A DNA stretch of 64,000 nucleotides from Acheta domesticus (Eukaryota > Arthropoda > Insecta > Orthoptera > Gryllidae), in NCBI GenBank assembly GCA_031308135.1, contig JAHLJT010004567.1, positions 38,959,857 to 39,023,856 of the forward strand, given 5' to 3'. Below are positions 1 through 12,272 of the stretch, in pieces. The stretch's first letter is position 1. Every line of letters begins with the position of its first letter. A program made the translations under genes and the position numbers. The notes beneath the pieces are model-generated. The model was not told the origin of the DNA. It did not search any database and worked only from the letters and a program-made list of their open reading frames with translations.

Positions 1-2822
1 TTAGACTGTTAATTGTGCTGTGTAGGTGCCGAATTCATTTAAAAAAATTGAATTTCCAAAACACAAAAGTTTTAATTGTTTTAACTTTTGCAACTAATTT
101 TGTTCATGATCATAAAATCCTTTGATGTCTTTAATATCCGGAAATTCTAGAAGTTTTTGTAATAAAATTCAAAAAGTGACTAATTTCCATAAATGAGGTG
201 TTCTCCAATATTCTTCGAAAATTTTTCTTAAGAATTTTTGTATCCAGATGTAATACTCAATTTGATATTTTGATGGTTGTTTTGTATTATGATGTTAAGG
301 ATTTGTAAAATTAACAAAATGTGGAAAATATGTAAATGATTTTGGGCCAAACATAGTACCTAATTTATCAATACTACAATAAGAAAAGCTAATGCATTTT
401 CATAATAAAAAATATGCTAAATAGTATACTAGATTTTTTGCGAGTGTTTGAATTTTGAGAATAATATTTTTTATGAGTTTGGGAACTAAGATATTTAAAG
501 ATGAAGAAGCTTATCATTGAAGCCATGTCAATAATTTCTGATGAATATCATTCAGATGTTGTTTCAATATTGATAAACCTAAATTTTTGGCATATTTTCA
601 AAAGTTGTTTTTCCAAAGAAGATGGTCTTATATAATGTTATGAAATGGACTTTAGTACTAGGTTTCAAGCAGTTTGATGAAAAGTTTCTCACAGGATGGT
701 TGAAACAGTAAGGGTATGCAGATTTTATGATTATTATAATTTTACACATAAAAATATGATGGGGAAAGTTTGTGCTGTGTTTTCTTAGTGGAAGTAATAA
801 TTTGTTTTACATATCATGTAACATATCTTCATTTTTTAATTGATTAAAGACAAACAACAGGATAAAATCAGTGTCTGAAATTTGGAGGGGAGTAAAGCTC
901 TGTTTTGTGTTCAGAAGCAAAACGTAGACACATCTCAGCAAAAACCTGAAATCTGAAAATAAAATGTTTAAATGATTATTTTATCTATATTTTTAATATC
1001 CAGTGCACAAATAGAAAGAAAACTATGCCACCTTCAATCATGTGAAAGATATCTATGGTTTTGTTAGATTCCTGGGATCTTAGAGACAAATACAAATATC
1101 TAATTACGAATGTGTACACTAATTTCCAATGTGTGCAGAAATTGAAAGGAAACTATGCAGTATCCAGCGGTGTGTATGGTTTCCTTAGACATTCAGGAAC
1201 TCGAGGGAAGTGAAGAAAAAATGAAACAATTTAAATTTTGATTGATAAATGCAAATATTTCATTGTGTAACTCCACCTATTCTCACATCATTCTAATATT
1301 TAGTTGTCAGCGTTTACAACACAGCTGACGGTTTGTGACAGCAAGGCTCCAAGGAAGAGGCAGCCCACCTTTAAGCAATTGGTCTTCATGTGTTTTGTTG
1401 TGGATCAGCAACTTTTTTTTTATATTCTTGTGTGGAACTGTTGTGCTTTTTATCTGCCTACTATGTTATACTAGAATTTGTGAAGTCTGTTTTTGTTAAA
1501 ATATATAATTTACTGCAGTCTTATACAAAAGTATTCTATTGGTTATTCTTGTGCTGTGTGCGTGCTACTTTTGGGGAAATAATTTTGTACGGTTTTGTTC
1601 AGCTGTATTTTTGCTGTGGCAGTCTATTAGTATAGACATGAATGTGTTAAATTCTGTTTGATGCAAACTTTGATAAACCTTGGTGAAAGTAAAATTGTAA
1701 TTAAAAGTGTTGATGTATTGTGAAGATTTGTGCAAAATGAAATCATTTCTTGAATTAATAAAAAATATAATAAAATGAGCATGAATTACATGCCTCTAAT
1801 TTGTATGATACAAGTTTAAAGATGGGAAGTTGATTATTGAACTTCGTACAGCGGACTACCACTTAACTGGTTGCTTTGAGGTCAGGACTTAGACCGAATA
1901 GTGATTTGGCCAATTATATCATAGTTCCCATAGTTACATTTAAATACACCCAAAATCTTTTTATTATAAAAGTTAAGTATGTACCCTTATGTTGTATTAT
2001 GATATAGGTATATAGTTAAGAAAACTTACCCTGAAGAATTTCTTCTGTTGGAGAACAAACTAAAGAAATTGTAGATTACCGTATTTACAATTCATAACTG
2101 CAGTACAGATGTGTGTGTATGTATTAGTCCTTTCCAAACTGGCCATTAAATTTCACATTCAGCACACTAGAGTACTATAAATTAAAGAAAATAAGCTTAA
2201 GAGCTTTATAATCAATTTTCTTTTGTTTGTTTGAGGCTAGAGCCATGTCATGACAGGTCTGCCAGTCATCTATGTCTTAAACTTGTAGCAGCCGGTTAAA
2301 AGGGAGACCGGTTCAAAGGTGGTCAAGAGAGACTGTGTTAAGTGGGTGTCCACTGCATGTCCAAATACTCCTAATTTAGATGAATTCGTGATTAAGCTTT
2401 CAAAGGCAAAGAAGCTTTCTGTCTTAATGCCCTTGTGATTTCATTTATTTCATCTGAAGCTTAATGAAATAACATTTCAGTATTTAAAACTTGATGCAAT
2501 AATTCAAAAATACCTACAATTTATATGAATTCAAGCATTGTGCATTGAACGTTTGACTAAATATTTTAGTGATTAGCCAGCATGCCTCCATGCATGTTTG
2601 TTTGAATGAGACAGCAATTACTAATGCCTTATAAAGCAGAATATTGTATTACGACTTTTTACTGTGCCATTTTATATTTCACTACAACGAACTGTATAAT
2701 GTTTCATTGTATTTATACGGTTTTGTATGCAAATGAGTTTGTAATGTGTTTTTGAGAATTGAACTGTTTTTTTCTGTTTTTCTGTTAGTTAGCTCTATTT
2801 TAATTTTGTTTTGCTTTGTTAG
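1..2822. other. AT-rich non-coding, upstream PARN intron or flank
   Basis: No open frame with credible splice sites or family similarity was recognised. The stretch directly precedes a phase-1 acceptor (TTAG at 2819-2822), so at least its right part should be PARN intron. A weak imperfect duplication of about 125 bp lies around 1005-1205: both halves contain a variant of GAAAACTATGC, then TATGGTTT and a GGAWCTY motif. Nothing else stands out. Confidence 0.5.
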
Positions 2823-3144
2823 GTTCAGTTTATGTGTCCTGGTTGACTGATGCATCAGCTTATGTGGGCTTGCATCGACGTGATCAAGCACAACTCGTGT
2901 TGAATACTTTGACCCAAAGTGATACTTATTCTGTGGAAAGATACACAGAACACGTGAAGAGGATAAAACAAACTCAACGCCAGTGTCGCTGTCACCGATC
3001 TTCACATTCTTCTCAAATATACTCTCCTAGAGCAACATCTCAGCAGCGCAAAAAACGATCTCTTGAAGTACAGCTTACGTCTACTGTGCAGCCTCTGTCC
3101 TCATCTTATAATTCTGCACGCAAACGTAGTCGTTGTTTTGGAGA
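2823..3144 (+). CDS. PARN: PARN exon encoding RRM-like domain end
   Basis: The acceptor is TTGTTAG|GTTCAG and the donor GGAGA|GTGAGT. The exon begins with two bases of a glycine codon, so the preceding exon must end in phase 1. About the first 50 residues align to the C-terminal RRM-like fold of PARN, with the aromatic/aspartate core SWLTDASAY. The next 55 residues are Ser/Arg/Gln-rich with KKR and RKR clusters, typical of a nuclear-localisation-type linker. It ends on the first two bases of an aspartate codon completed in the next exon. Confidence 0.8.
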
Positions 3145-6100
3145 GTGAGTGTTGCCATAATATTGAATTACAATATGAATACTTTCTTAAGGGTGCTGCC
3201 CAGTATTCATTATTGAGTGTAAGTTTTCCTCCAGTCACATGCCATGTTTATATTTTTCAGTTATTCCAATCACAGCATAGAACCTATCCCTGAGGAAGAA
3301 ACAGAGGCAGAAGATTCTAAAAGTGGAAAGGGGACAGTGGCTGCAGTTGCAGGAGGTCTAGCTAAAGGTGCGTGTTTCCTCATAGACCAGGTTTGGGCTT
3401 TAATAATTTTCCTTCTCGGTCGATTTCGTCTTAACTTACCTCATCAAGTCCCAGAGGTCTCGTGATTTACTTCATGACAGTTCTGTGGATCAAGCTGGCG
3501 AGGAGAAGAGTGTGCAATGGCTCAATGCATTTGGAACCAATAATCTCATATTTGTTATGTATAGTTAAACGCAAATAGTGTATAACAGAAGAATCAATTC
3601 CATGAACAGTTGGAAGTTTCAACTGTTCAGAAAATAAAGCATTGTTTTTTTATACTGAGGTTATATATTCTAGAAGTAAGTATTAATATCTGAAATTTAT
3701 CAGTCTAGTATAATTAACACTTTAATTTGATATTTCCTTGTACAAATTTTTATTTAAGTTATTTGTAGACAAGTGCTTTTCCTATAAATGAATGTGTGTA
3801 AATGGAGTGTATGTATTGTGATGTTAAATCTGTAACATCATAAATATCATCGTTCGAGCAAGTTTTCTAAAGTGATGTAAGTATAAATGTATTGAAAAGT
3901 TATCACAGCTGCACCTAGAAAATGAATATAAGAAGTTATCTGTTATATTTCTGAACATAGTTGTTCACAGTAATCATCATTTAAATTTGATATATAATTG
4001 TATATTTTCTCATGATGTTGAATCTCATTCCAGTCAACAATAGCTTCTGGAGTAATTATCTATTTTTTTGTAGTTAATTTACTTTTTATAATATTATATT
4101 ATTGTCTACTGATAGCCTTTGTAGAGCATGGTTTTATTTTATGATTTTAAAGTGGCTTATGTACCTGTTTTGGGGATTATAATTATCATTGTTTAAATAA
4201 ACAGAAAGTAATTTTCTGGAAATAGGCAAGTTTTAAAGGACATGAGCAGTTTCTAAAGTTGTGGAGCCATGTTTATAATTCATTACATTGCAAACCATTG
4301 GTTTCCATGTGGTGTTAAATAGGAGATCCTTATATTTTCATACAGAAATGTTCTCCTGTGAAGCTTTATCTTAGTGTTGAGTGCCTTGTCCTTCGCTCAA
4401 AACATAAGCAACTCGAGCTTCCAATTCATATATTTCTCTTTGGGTGGAACAATATTAGTGGTGTAATATATTAAAATTGTATTGAAATTATAATGTAACC
4501 TTTAAAACTGAGAATTCCATGTGAACAAATTTATTTTAAGAGTGCCCTTAATGGGCATATTTTAGTTTGCATAATCAATTTAAATGTTTGTGATATTTTA
4601 ATAGTTCATAGGGTATATATTATAATCTGTTTTTCCAGCATCTGTTTTTGAGTTTTTTTCCCACCTTCTTTTTGATATACTGATAATAGAGATTTAATGT
4701 TCATATCTTTTGCATTTATATACAATCTAGAATAGTGTAAAACAGCAAATATCTATTATCAGAAGAATATATGAAAATTTGGACAAATTATGAGGTTGTT
4801 GAATATTACCTTCAATTATCACGGCTTTTGTTCTACATTGTGAAACAAAACTATTACTGTATTAGTTTTGAAGAGTTGTATTTGTAAATGCATTCTAAGA
4901 ATGCTCTTTATGGTTTGTATGAATGTTGTATTTACATTGTATGTGTGTGTAAGTTGAAAAATTGACAAATCAGTTTTATAAAGAATAGTTATGAGAAAAT
5001 GTGTAAAATGCATTAAGTTTTTATCACTTTTATAAAAATTTAGAAATCCTTCATTAATGATGTACACAGTGTATTTTATATTACATGTATTCCTTGTATT
5101 AATGTCAAAATAACATCAAAAAATAAGATTATATATACAATAAGCTTGAAAGTGCATAAATGGAAATCATGGGAACATGTATTCATATATCTTTTGAGTC
5201 TGTGAAATCTTATTTTAGTGACTAACAAAATTGTAATTAATCTCTGCATTGTGTGATTTAATTTTCCAAATTTTTTTGCATATTGAAATTATTGAATATT
5301 GAATACTGAAATGAATTGCTATCTGAAGATGTGATATTTATAACTTGTATTTAACATTCCTAGGAGTGGTTGATCTGTTTATCCATGTTGTAGACACAAA
5401 TGTTAAAGAATATTTCATAGAGGTACTTTGTATTTTACTGAGGCACAAAATATATGAAAATTTAGTGAATAATTCTAGTAATTCTGGTAATTAAATGACT
5501 TATCCTGTCATCAAGTTAGAAAGGCATAATTAGTGTATTTTCATTCAGAAATGTATATATAAATTTTTATATTTGTCATTAACTTTCTTAATTTTTGTTT
5601 GTCCCTGTGATTCTGAATGAAGAAATATTGTCAGAGAAATTTTATTTTCTTATTCCCCTTAACATTATACCTACATACTTGCACACCCGCCATCAATTAT
5701 TATTTAGGCATGTACTTTTTGTAAGCTTCTTTGGCCATAGATACAAATTGTTCGGGATATAATGCTTGTCAAATTCTAATGCTTTTATTTAATTTATAGT
5801 GCTAGTTTAAGTGGATTATAGTATCAAACAATTTTTTTTATTATTTACACATTTAATGGTAGGCAAATGTTTTCTTAATTTTATCCATGAAATACATTTT
5901 TTATTTGGTACTCAAAATTTTAGTGAGTTTGAAGTTATTGATCATTATATATTTCAAACACTTATTGGCAAATTAATTTTTTGTTTTGCTCACCTGCATT
6001 AACTGATTCCCTTGTTATAATGTTACAGTGTGCTGCTTCTTACTGGAAGAAAATTTGTTCTATTTTGAAAGTGTAGTTGTTCATTATTGTGATAAATTAA

Positions 6101-6839
6101 TTGTAACGTTTTGTTGAAAATTTTAGTCAGTCAGAAAATATAATGATCATGGAAAAAAGGATACCTTTCTGTTGTAAAAATTACTTACTTTTTGAATTTT
6201 CTTGGAAACAACATTTACAAACAAAGAAATCCCCACGTTTGGAACAAAGTTACTTCTTATATTTTGAATTATGAAATATCTCATTGAGACAGGAATTTTG
6301 CTTGTATGGAAATGTAAATTTTCATGGCTTGTTACTTTTTCTTCATTTCTACTTCAATTTGCCCTTGGTTTGTCTATTGAGGCTTAATTTGACTTTTTAT
6401 TTGTTAATTAGTCAGAAGGTAGTGTTTCTGAAATTCATATTGAAATTTTTGTTCAGGAGGAGTTCTTTCTTTTACTTTGCTCTGCTAAAATCCCACTTTT
6501 CCTACTTCCACATGCTTTATTATTGCATATTTTCAATAATACAATTAATGTGCATGATGCCTTCAGGTCTTTTTTAAAACTTTAAAATTTTTCTAACACA
6601 GTTTTGAGCTTGCAATGTCTTCATAGTACAAATGAGTACTTGAAAGTTGATGTATTGAAATCAGATTTTCCCTGTTACTTTGAGGCACTTTAAGATGCAG
6701 GAGTGCAGTACCTTTTTTTTCTTTCTTAGTGAAAAGGAAGAAGGGCAAGCAGGGAGCCACTGCTATGTTTCTGGCTGCTGCTAACATCTCCACTGGGAAA
6801 AGGAAGCAGGAATTTGAAGAGTGTGATTCTTGGGAGTAG
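2823..6839 (+). CDS. PARN: PARN, poly(A)-specific ribonuclease, 3' part (three exons)
   Basis: PARN is a DEDD-family 3' exonuclease that shortens poly(A) tails and trims small RNAs in nucleus and cytoplasm. Only its C-terminal end is here. I join 2823-3144, 3261-3367 and 6730-6839: each junction has GT-AG borders and the codon phases agree (GA|T and G|TG). The first exon reads SWLTDASAYVGLHRRDQA, matching the second half of the PARN C-terminal RRM-like domain (vertebrate SWIDDTSAFVSL). The rest is a low-complexity, Lys/Arg/Glu-rich tail ending in EFEECDSWE, comparable to the vertebrate LFEVPDTW end. The nuclease and R3H domains would be encoded further left. PARN is absent from Drosophila, which argues against a higher fly. 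PNLDC1 was considered and is less likely, because splicing removes the hydrophobic read-through tail. Confidence 0.75.
3261..3367 (+). CDS. PARN: PARN penultimate exon, acidic linker
   Basis: The acceptor TTTTTCAG and donor AAAG|GTGCGT are both good. The exon encodes about 35 residues: an acidic stretch (EEETEAED) followed by KSGKG and an Ala/Gly segment, ending with one base of a codon. If the donor is not used, the frame runs on to a TGA at 3463-3465 and adds a hydrophobic stretch (ACFLIDQVWALIIFLLG). An AATAAA at 3633-3638 could end such a transcript. Confidence 0.7.
3368..6729 (+). other. PARN last intron, AT-rich
   Basis: This is the intron between the GTGCGT donor at 3368 and the TTTCTTTCTTAG acceptor ending at 6729. 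It is strongly AT-rich and shows no recognisable transposon. A short frame at 3455-3568 looks protein-like, but it is out of phase with the upstream exon at every AG that could serve as acceptor. Confidence 0.6.
6730..6839 (+). CDS. PARN: PARN terminal exon, basic C-terminal tail
   Basis: A long pyrimidine tract ends in CTTTCTTAG at 6729. The exon starts TG and completes the G left by the previous donor to give valine, followed by KRKKGKQ and, 35 residues later, the end KQEFEECDSWE and TAG at 6837-6839. The lysine/arginine cluster and acidic-tryptophan end mirror the vertebrate PARN C-terminus. It is the only GC-elevated patch in this AT-rich stretch. A 3' UTR probably follows, with AATAAA at 7131-7136 as the best nearby signal. 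Confidence 0.65.
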
Positions 6840-7130
6840 GAAGGTGCTGGGTTCAATGAAGGTAAAATGTTAGGTTTTCTGTTTCCAAGGGCTAATTTGG
6901 GATATAGAAAAAATATGAGGGGTTGGTTATTCTGATTGTTGTAGAATGGTAGATTTTGAGAAATCTTTCTTTTTAACAAAATTAGGTGCAGCAACCAAAT
7001 TTCTTTTTCTATCTTTAGTAAAGTTGACTTTTGGCTTTTGCACCAATTGCTATTGTGTTAGTACTTATTTCATTAGTCATCTCTCTGTCAGTTTATTTGC
7101 TCTTCTGAATTTTATATTTGGAAGAAACAA

Positions 7131-7136
7131 AATAAA
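7131..7136 (+). terminator. candidate PARN polyadenylation signal
   Basis: AATAAA lies inside an A-rich tract about 290 bases after the PARN stop codon. Similar hexamers are frequent in this AT-rich DNA, so it is only the best-placed candidate. Confidence 0.3.
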
Positions 7137-7139
7137 AAA

Positions 7140-10100
7140 AAATATATAGAATTGAGCCCTAAGTGTTTGAAATAGTTTTGTTAAGGAACCACCATAAAGT
7201 TTTTGAACATGCTCAAGGATTTGAAATTATTTATAGTGGTGTGGTCATTGTACCAAGTTATATTTTCAAATATGGAAATTATAAAATTGATATATGTGAT
7301 TACAATCTCTCTTTTCATGATCCAAAGGCAGAATATTAAATGAAAATTATTTCATCATTATTTTACAACTGAGGAGTAGACGATATTTCAATGCTAAATT
7401 GTATTTTACTTAAAAAAGTAATATAAGTTTAAAATGTGTCTGTTAGTGACTTCATGGGCATAACTGATTAAAAATTAAATTACAGTTTTTGTTTTATGGA
7501 GGTGTAACAAAGGTCTTTGAAGATTATTTGTAATGGGCCCAGTTTAGTTATTTGTTGACTAATAATAATGACCCAAGCAATACCTCTGAAATGAATAGTA
7601 GTAGAAATGTCCAATTTGACGTAATTTTTTCTAGTGGTAATGTATCGTAGTAATGCAAGTTTTACGTAAGTTTTTTTTGCTAATTATTATTTCTTGTTGA
7701 TTGGTCTTGTTTGTGATTATTATTTTTTGTATACCTGTAAATTGCTCTGCAGTTTTATGATACTGTTTTGTAAAAAATACATGTGGGTGGAAGTATAACC
7801 TGTTTTGGTTATTTTGTCTTTGGTAGTCTTTGTATCTAAGAGTTGGCTGATAAAGTTCACTAATTTGTGTGTTCATTATTTATTTTGCATTTAATGTGTA
7901 TTAATGGTTCATAATTTTGCCCAGACAAGGAGCTGTGCAGTATTCACATTGATGGTTCAAACTGGGGAATGTGTATTTATTGTTAACTGAAATCAAGTTT
8001 CCAAAGATATGTAAAAATTAATTTTTTGTAGAAAATTTAAAAATAATTACATGCCACAAATGGTTCTAACAGGTCTTAGGGTTTGCTAGTTTGTCATTTC
8101 GTCTATACATTTGATAAAATGTTTTTATGACCACATCGCTCTGGAAAGTTCTTTTAGAGCTAAGAAAAAATTTTTTTTTTGCAGAATGTATTTACTAAGT
8201 GTGATTAAATAATTTCAGAGGTGGCTCAATTGAACATATTAGGAATGTTGCTGTAAATGTCAGTTCATGATTCATTGATGAAACTGTTTGGTTTTAATTT
8301 ATTGGTTTCAGTTATTTATATAAAAAGATTTGACATTTTGGGATATTAAATTAAGATATAAGATACAAAATTACGTGTTCAAATAATAGTTTAAAGTTTC
8401 TCTTTACATGACTGAAAATGTGAATAATTTGTAGTACAAGAGAGAAATTTTATATTTTATAGTGAAAGAGGTAGGCATGGTTTGAATTAAGGGTGCAAAT
8501 TGTCAAGAGTGAATTAAATCTGTTATCTTTCAAGTCTGTGCATGATTTTATTCATTACCTCTTCAAAAAGAGAAGTTAAATGAAATATCTAATTATGAGA
8601 GTTAATTCTCTACTAAACACACCTTTATTTTGAATGAGAGTGTAGTCAAGGAGACAGAAGCAAATTAATTCTTTACTGGCTATCTAGCTAACAATGAAGT
8701 TAATTGGGTAAATTGAAATAAAATTTGCTGCAATGAATTGAAACACCACTAGAAAATATAATCATTTATGTTACCAAGAGCAACAAAATAAAAATTTAGT
8801 GTATATGGTGGTATTAGATACTGATATAGTTTAAATGCTGTGAGTGAAGCTTACACATGCTCCCTTTAATTTGTAATTGACAAATATGTTTTTACCAATT
8901 ATGCTTTGTGACTTTTAATTCTTAAAATACAATGATTGAAATAGACAAATATTTGAAGACAGAGGGATGACTGTATTTATGTATTAAATGTAAATGCAAT
9001 TGAAGTTATGATTTCAATATTTGCATTACAGGAAGGTGATGTGAGAATCTCTGGGGGAAAAAAAAAAATCTGTGTTCCGGTAAGGTGTTCAGTGACTCCT
9101 GCTATTAGTAGGCTGAGATTTGTCCAGAAAAATACATTTAACATAAGTGTTTTGATTTTGGAATTTGCAATGTTATTGCCTTATTGTAATTTGTGTTGAA
9201 AGTAATTAATTTTATTGTATAATTTTAATTATTTAAGATATTTTTGACAACTTGTATTCAGTTTTGAAATATTCACGTTCATTACATCCACATGTGAATA
9301 CATTTGTAAAACTCCTTGCATTTCACGTAAGGGAACAATATATATATTGTTTCAGTAATTTCTTAAACTTATGTATTTTTATTATTTTTCTTTCCCTTTT
9401 CTTCGTTCCTTTTCATTTTCTGATCATTTGACTATTGGTGTTTGATTTCCAAATTAATTCTTTGTTACTTTTTTATTTCTAAATACTATTTCATTTACTT
9501 GCCTATTCAGTTTTGCTTTATAATGGTTTCCTTCCAATTTCTGCCAAGTATGTGAAAATGCTGCGTTATCAGAAACAAGATAAGTATGATGTGGGAGATA
9601 ATTAAAAATATTTATTTTTGATTTTTCATTGAATCAAACTGAGCATATATTTGGAGGAGTGGAAAAAATTTTGGAAGAGAACCAACCATACGAATTCTTG
9701 TTCCTGGTAGAATGGATATATTTTTCATTTTTATGAATCAAGTTTATTTTTTTTCATGTGCACAAGTATCTTCCTGTTCAAGATATACAGAAATGGACAA
9801 AAACTGAATAAATACAGAATGATTTCTGAACTCTTGTGTCATGATTTTTTTAAACCAGTATCAAGCCAATTTTGTAAACGGTTTTCTTTAGCTGTTCTGT
9901 AAAAATGAGATTTCTCTTTAGGAGGAAAAAAAATCCAGCAATTGTGGCACTCTGATTACCTCCCAATTGTTACAGATTTACTGGTAATATAATCTGCAAG
10001 TTCACAGAAGCTCTACATTCAATTGTCAAAGTGATTGTATCCATAATTTGTTAATAAGCATATTTTTTGCAGAATTAAAAAAAAATTAGAGAATAGTTTT

Positions 10101-11119
10101 ACTAACTTCACTTAAAATATAACTAACATATCAGATGGCTCTGTGATGAACTCCATTTTCTTTTATTTTTCTATTGAGATTTCTTTGCACAATTTTTGAG
10201 AACTTATTTCTGTTTATTACAGACCTTAATAATAAGTTCAAGTGCGTGAATATAGATACTTTATGGCACAGCAGAATAGGGGATGGAAATGCATTGGAAT
10301 AGACTTGAAAGATCTGAGAATGTGCCATTTTTTTGAGTTAGACATTAAGACAAAAAGAGTTGGTTAGAATGAGTACCATCAATCAGAATGCTCTACACAC
10401 AGCAACTTGCTCCGTCTCTTAAAGCAAAGAAGCAGAACATAATGAGTTTGTAAAAGTAGGTTCCCCCAATGAAGCACTATTACTATAAATAATTAGTAGA
10501 AATGAGTGAAGTGGTCATGACATTTAACTTTGATGATTAATCAGCATAAGTTGCATAGTAGCAAAATTGAAAAGTTATCAGTGGTTAAGTGGACCAACAA
10601 GTTAATATTTATATTCCTGAAAGTTAAATACGATATTGTCCTGAAATTGAGAAATGTTTTAAAATTTATATTGTGACTCATTATTATAATTATATTTTTC
10701 ACAGTTTTACCATTTAAACACATACATTATTTTGTAATCAATAAACCAGAATTTTCTACAAGCTATGAACTTGGAGAAAATATTTTCTCAGTTTCTATTT
10801 GTGTGGATTAAATCAGTGTGGATTGTGAAAGCCTCAATTAAGAAAATGAAGGGCATCAGTTTACTTATTTATCTGAATATAAGATGAATCCATACTTATG
10901 AAGAGACCTAAGAATTTTAAAAATTTTAAACAAAATCTTACTATTGAATGAAAATAAAATTGCAAATTGTCTAGAAAATTGTCTTGCTCATGAGAATGGT
11001 AAAACTTATTACTTGAGTTTTCACTACTTTCATGTTTCTTAAAATCATTATAACGTTAATTATGATTTTTGTCTCTGCCATCGTCATCTTTACATTAATC
11101 ATTGTTTCTTTCTTTTTGG
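7140..11119. other. AT-rich intergenic region, nothing identifiable
   Basis: About 4 kb of AT-rich sequence between the PARN 3' end and a CpG-rich patch. Only short chance frames occur. I recognise no gene, RNA or bounded repeat. Confidence 0.5.
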
Positions 11120-11640
11120 CCCTCCCATACTGAGTCGTCGTCTTACTTTTTTAGGCTCCCCTGAAAGTTCTGTACTTGTGTTCGTCTTTCAGCTGACGCC
11201 ACGTAAGAACATTCTATTCTGTATCACCAGATTTTCTTTCTATTGTGTACTTATTCGTGGGCACTCATTCTTTAATGGAAGGTACTTGAAATGCGCATCG
11301 TTTAATGTTTGCGTGATCATGTGAAGTGTAAACTCCAACTTCGTTTCGCGGGTAATGCGGGAGAGAGCGGCCAAGTTCCCAAGTTTGGAATGTTTTTGAT
11401 AAATATTTTTGTATCTGTTTCTCTTGTTGGATACTCAACGCGTATTTTTATCGATGTTAATTCTTTCATTTCCATCTGCCAAATGCGGATTCGCACTCGC
11501 CGAGCTTCGAAACGAGAGTCCGCGCGGTCTCATTACTCGGCGCATCATGTAACGATCTCGGCAACTGTGTTATTTTTTTCACGTTGAGTTTCACTTTCTA
11601 CGCTATTTGTTTGAGATTCTCTCTTTATCGGCCAAGTGAA
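11120..11640. promoter_or_regulatory. CpG-rich patch, possible unassigned promoter
   Basis: CpG density rises sharply relative to several kilobases on either side, with clusters such as CGCGGGTAATGCGG and GAGTCCGCGCGGTC. A 92-codon frame (11309-11587, +) crosses it but resembles no family I know. It could be the first exon of an unrecognised gene in the gap between PARN and GBA, or an old GC-rich repeat. No TATA box or convincing donor was fixed. Confidence 0.25.
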
Positions 11641-11808
11641 AAAAAATATTAGCCTGGATCCCCCAGCAAATTCGCGTGGATACCCAAGAATGAATCCCGA
11701 GCGTTTTTTGTTTGTTTGTAGGTATTATAGATACGCATGTTGTACATCTCATTCGCAACTTTTTGTTACGTCAGCATTCGAGTTTCGTGTCGCGGAAAGA
11801 CAGCGTAA

Positions 11809-11963
11809 GGGGTCATCCATAAATTACGTAACGCCAGAGGGGGAGGGAGGGGGTTTGAGACAGCGTTACGCTGTGTTACATAGAGATAAGGAAGTGCGTT
11901 ACAAGAGGAAGGGGGATATTGAAAATACTCGAAATTGGCGTTAGGTAATTTATGGACGGCCCC
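11809..11963. mobile_element. 155-bp MITE with CCATAAATTAC inverted ends
   Basis: The left end GGGGTCATCCATAAATTACG is matched by an inverted right end (GGGGCCGTCCATAAATTACC in reverse), and the match extends through TAACGCC, about 27 bp in all. The centre is a purine-rich stretch. No clear target duplication is visible. This CCATAAATTACGT-type terminus is common in invertebrate genomes; I do not assign a superfamily. Confidence 0.7.
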
Positions 11964-12272
11964 CAAAACAAAAAATAATAATAATAAGAAGCAAATTATA
12001 TACTAATTGTAGTAATAATAATGGTAAAATAATGATAATAATATTAAAAACTGACTGATTCATAAAACATTAAATTACATTAAGAGAGAAAACACACACA
12101 CACACACTGCATTAGTATTACACTGCACTTCACTGCACTTCACTTCACTAAGACCTGAAAACATTTCCTTCTTTATTTCTCTGCTATACACTGCACTACA
12201 CCTCACTTCACAATAGAACACTTATGCATCGCTATATAACCCACTATTCTCCCTCATTTACTTAATAATACC

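Noticed and set aside
3244..3465. PNLDC1/Trimmer call based on a C-terminal hydrophobic tail
   Set aside because: A canonical donor at 3368 splices in phase to an exon at 6730 that encodes a PARN-like C-terminus, so the tail is probably intronic.
3455..3568. Frame reading SRDLLHDSSVDQAG as a PARN last exon
   Set aside because: No AG acceptor gives the required phase with the upstream donor; the exon at 6730 fits without problems.
6593..6994. 133-codon frame on the - strand
   Set aside because: It overlaps the PARN terminal exon on the opposite strand and has no family resemblance or splice context.
11636..11944. 102-codon frame on + strand
   Set aside because: Its second half is the 155-bp MITE read through; no independent support.
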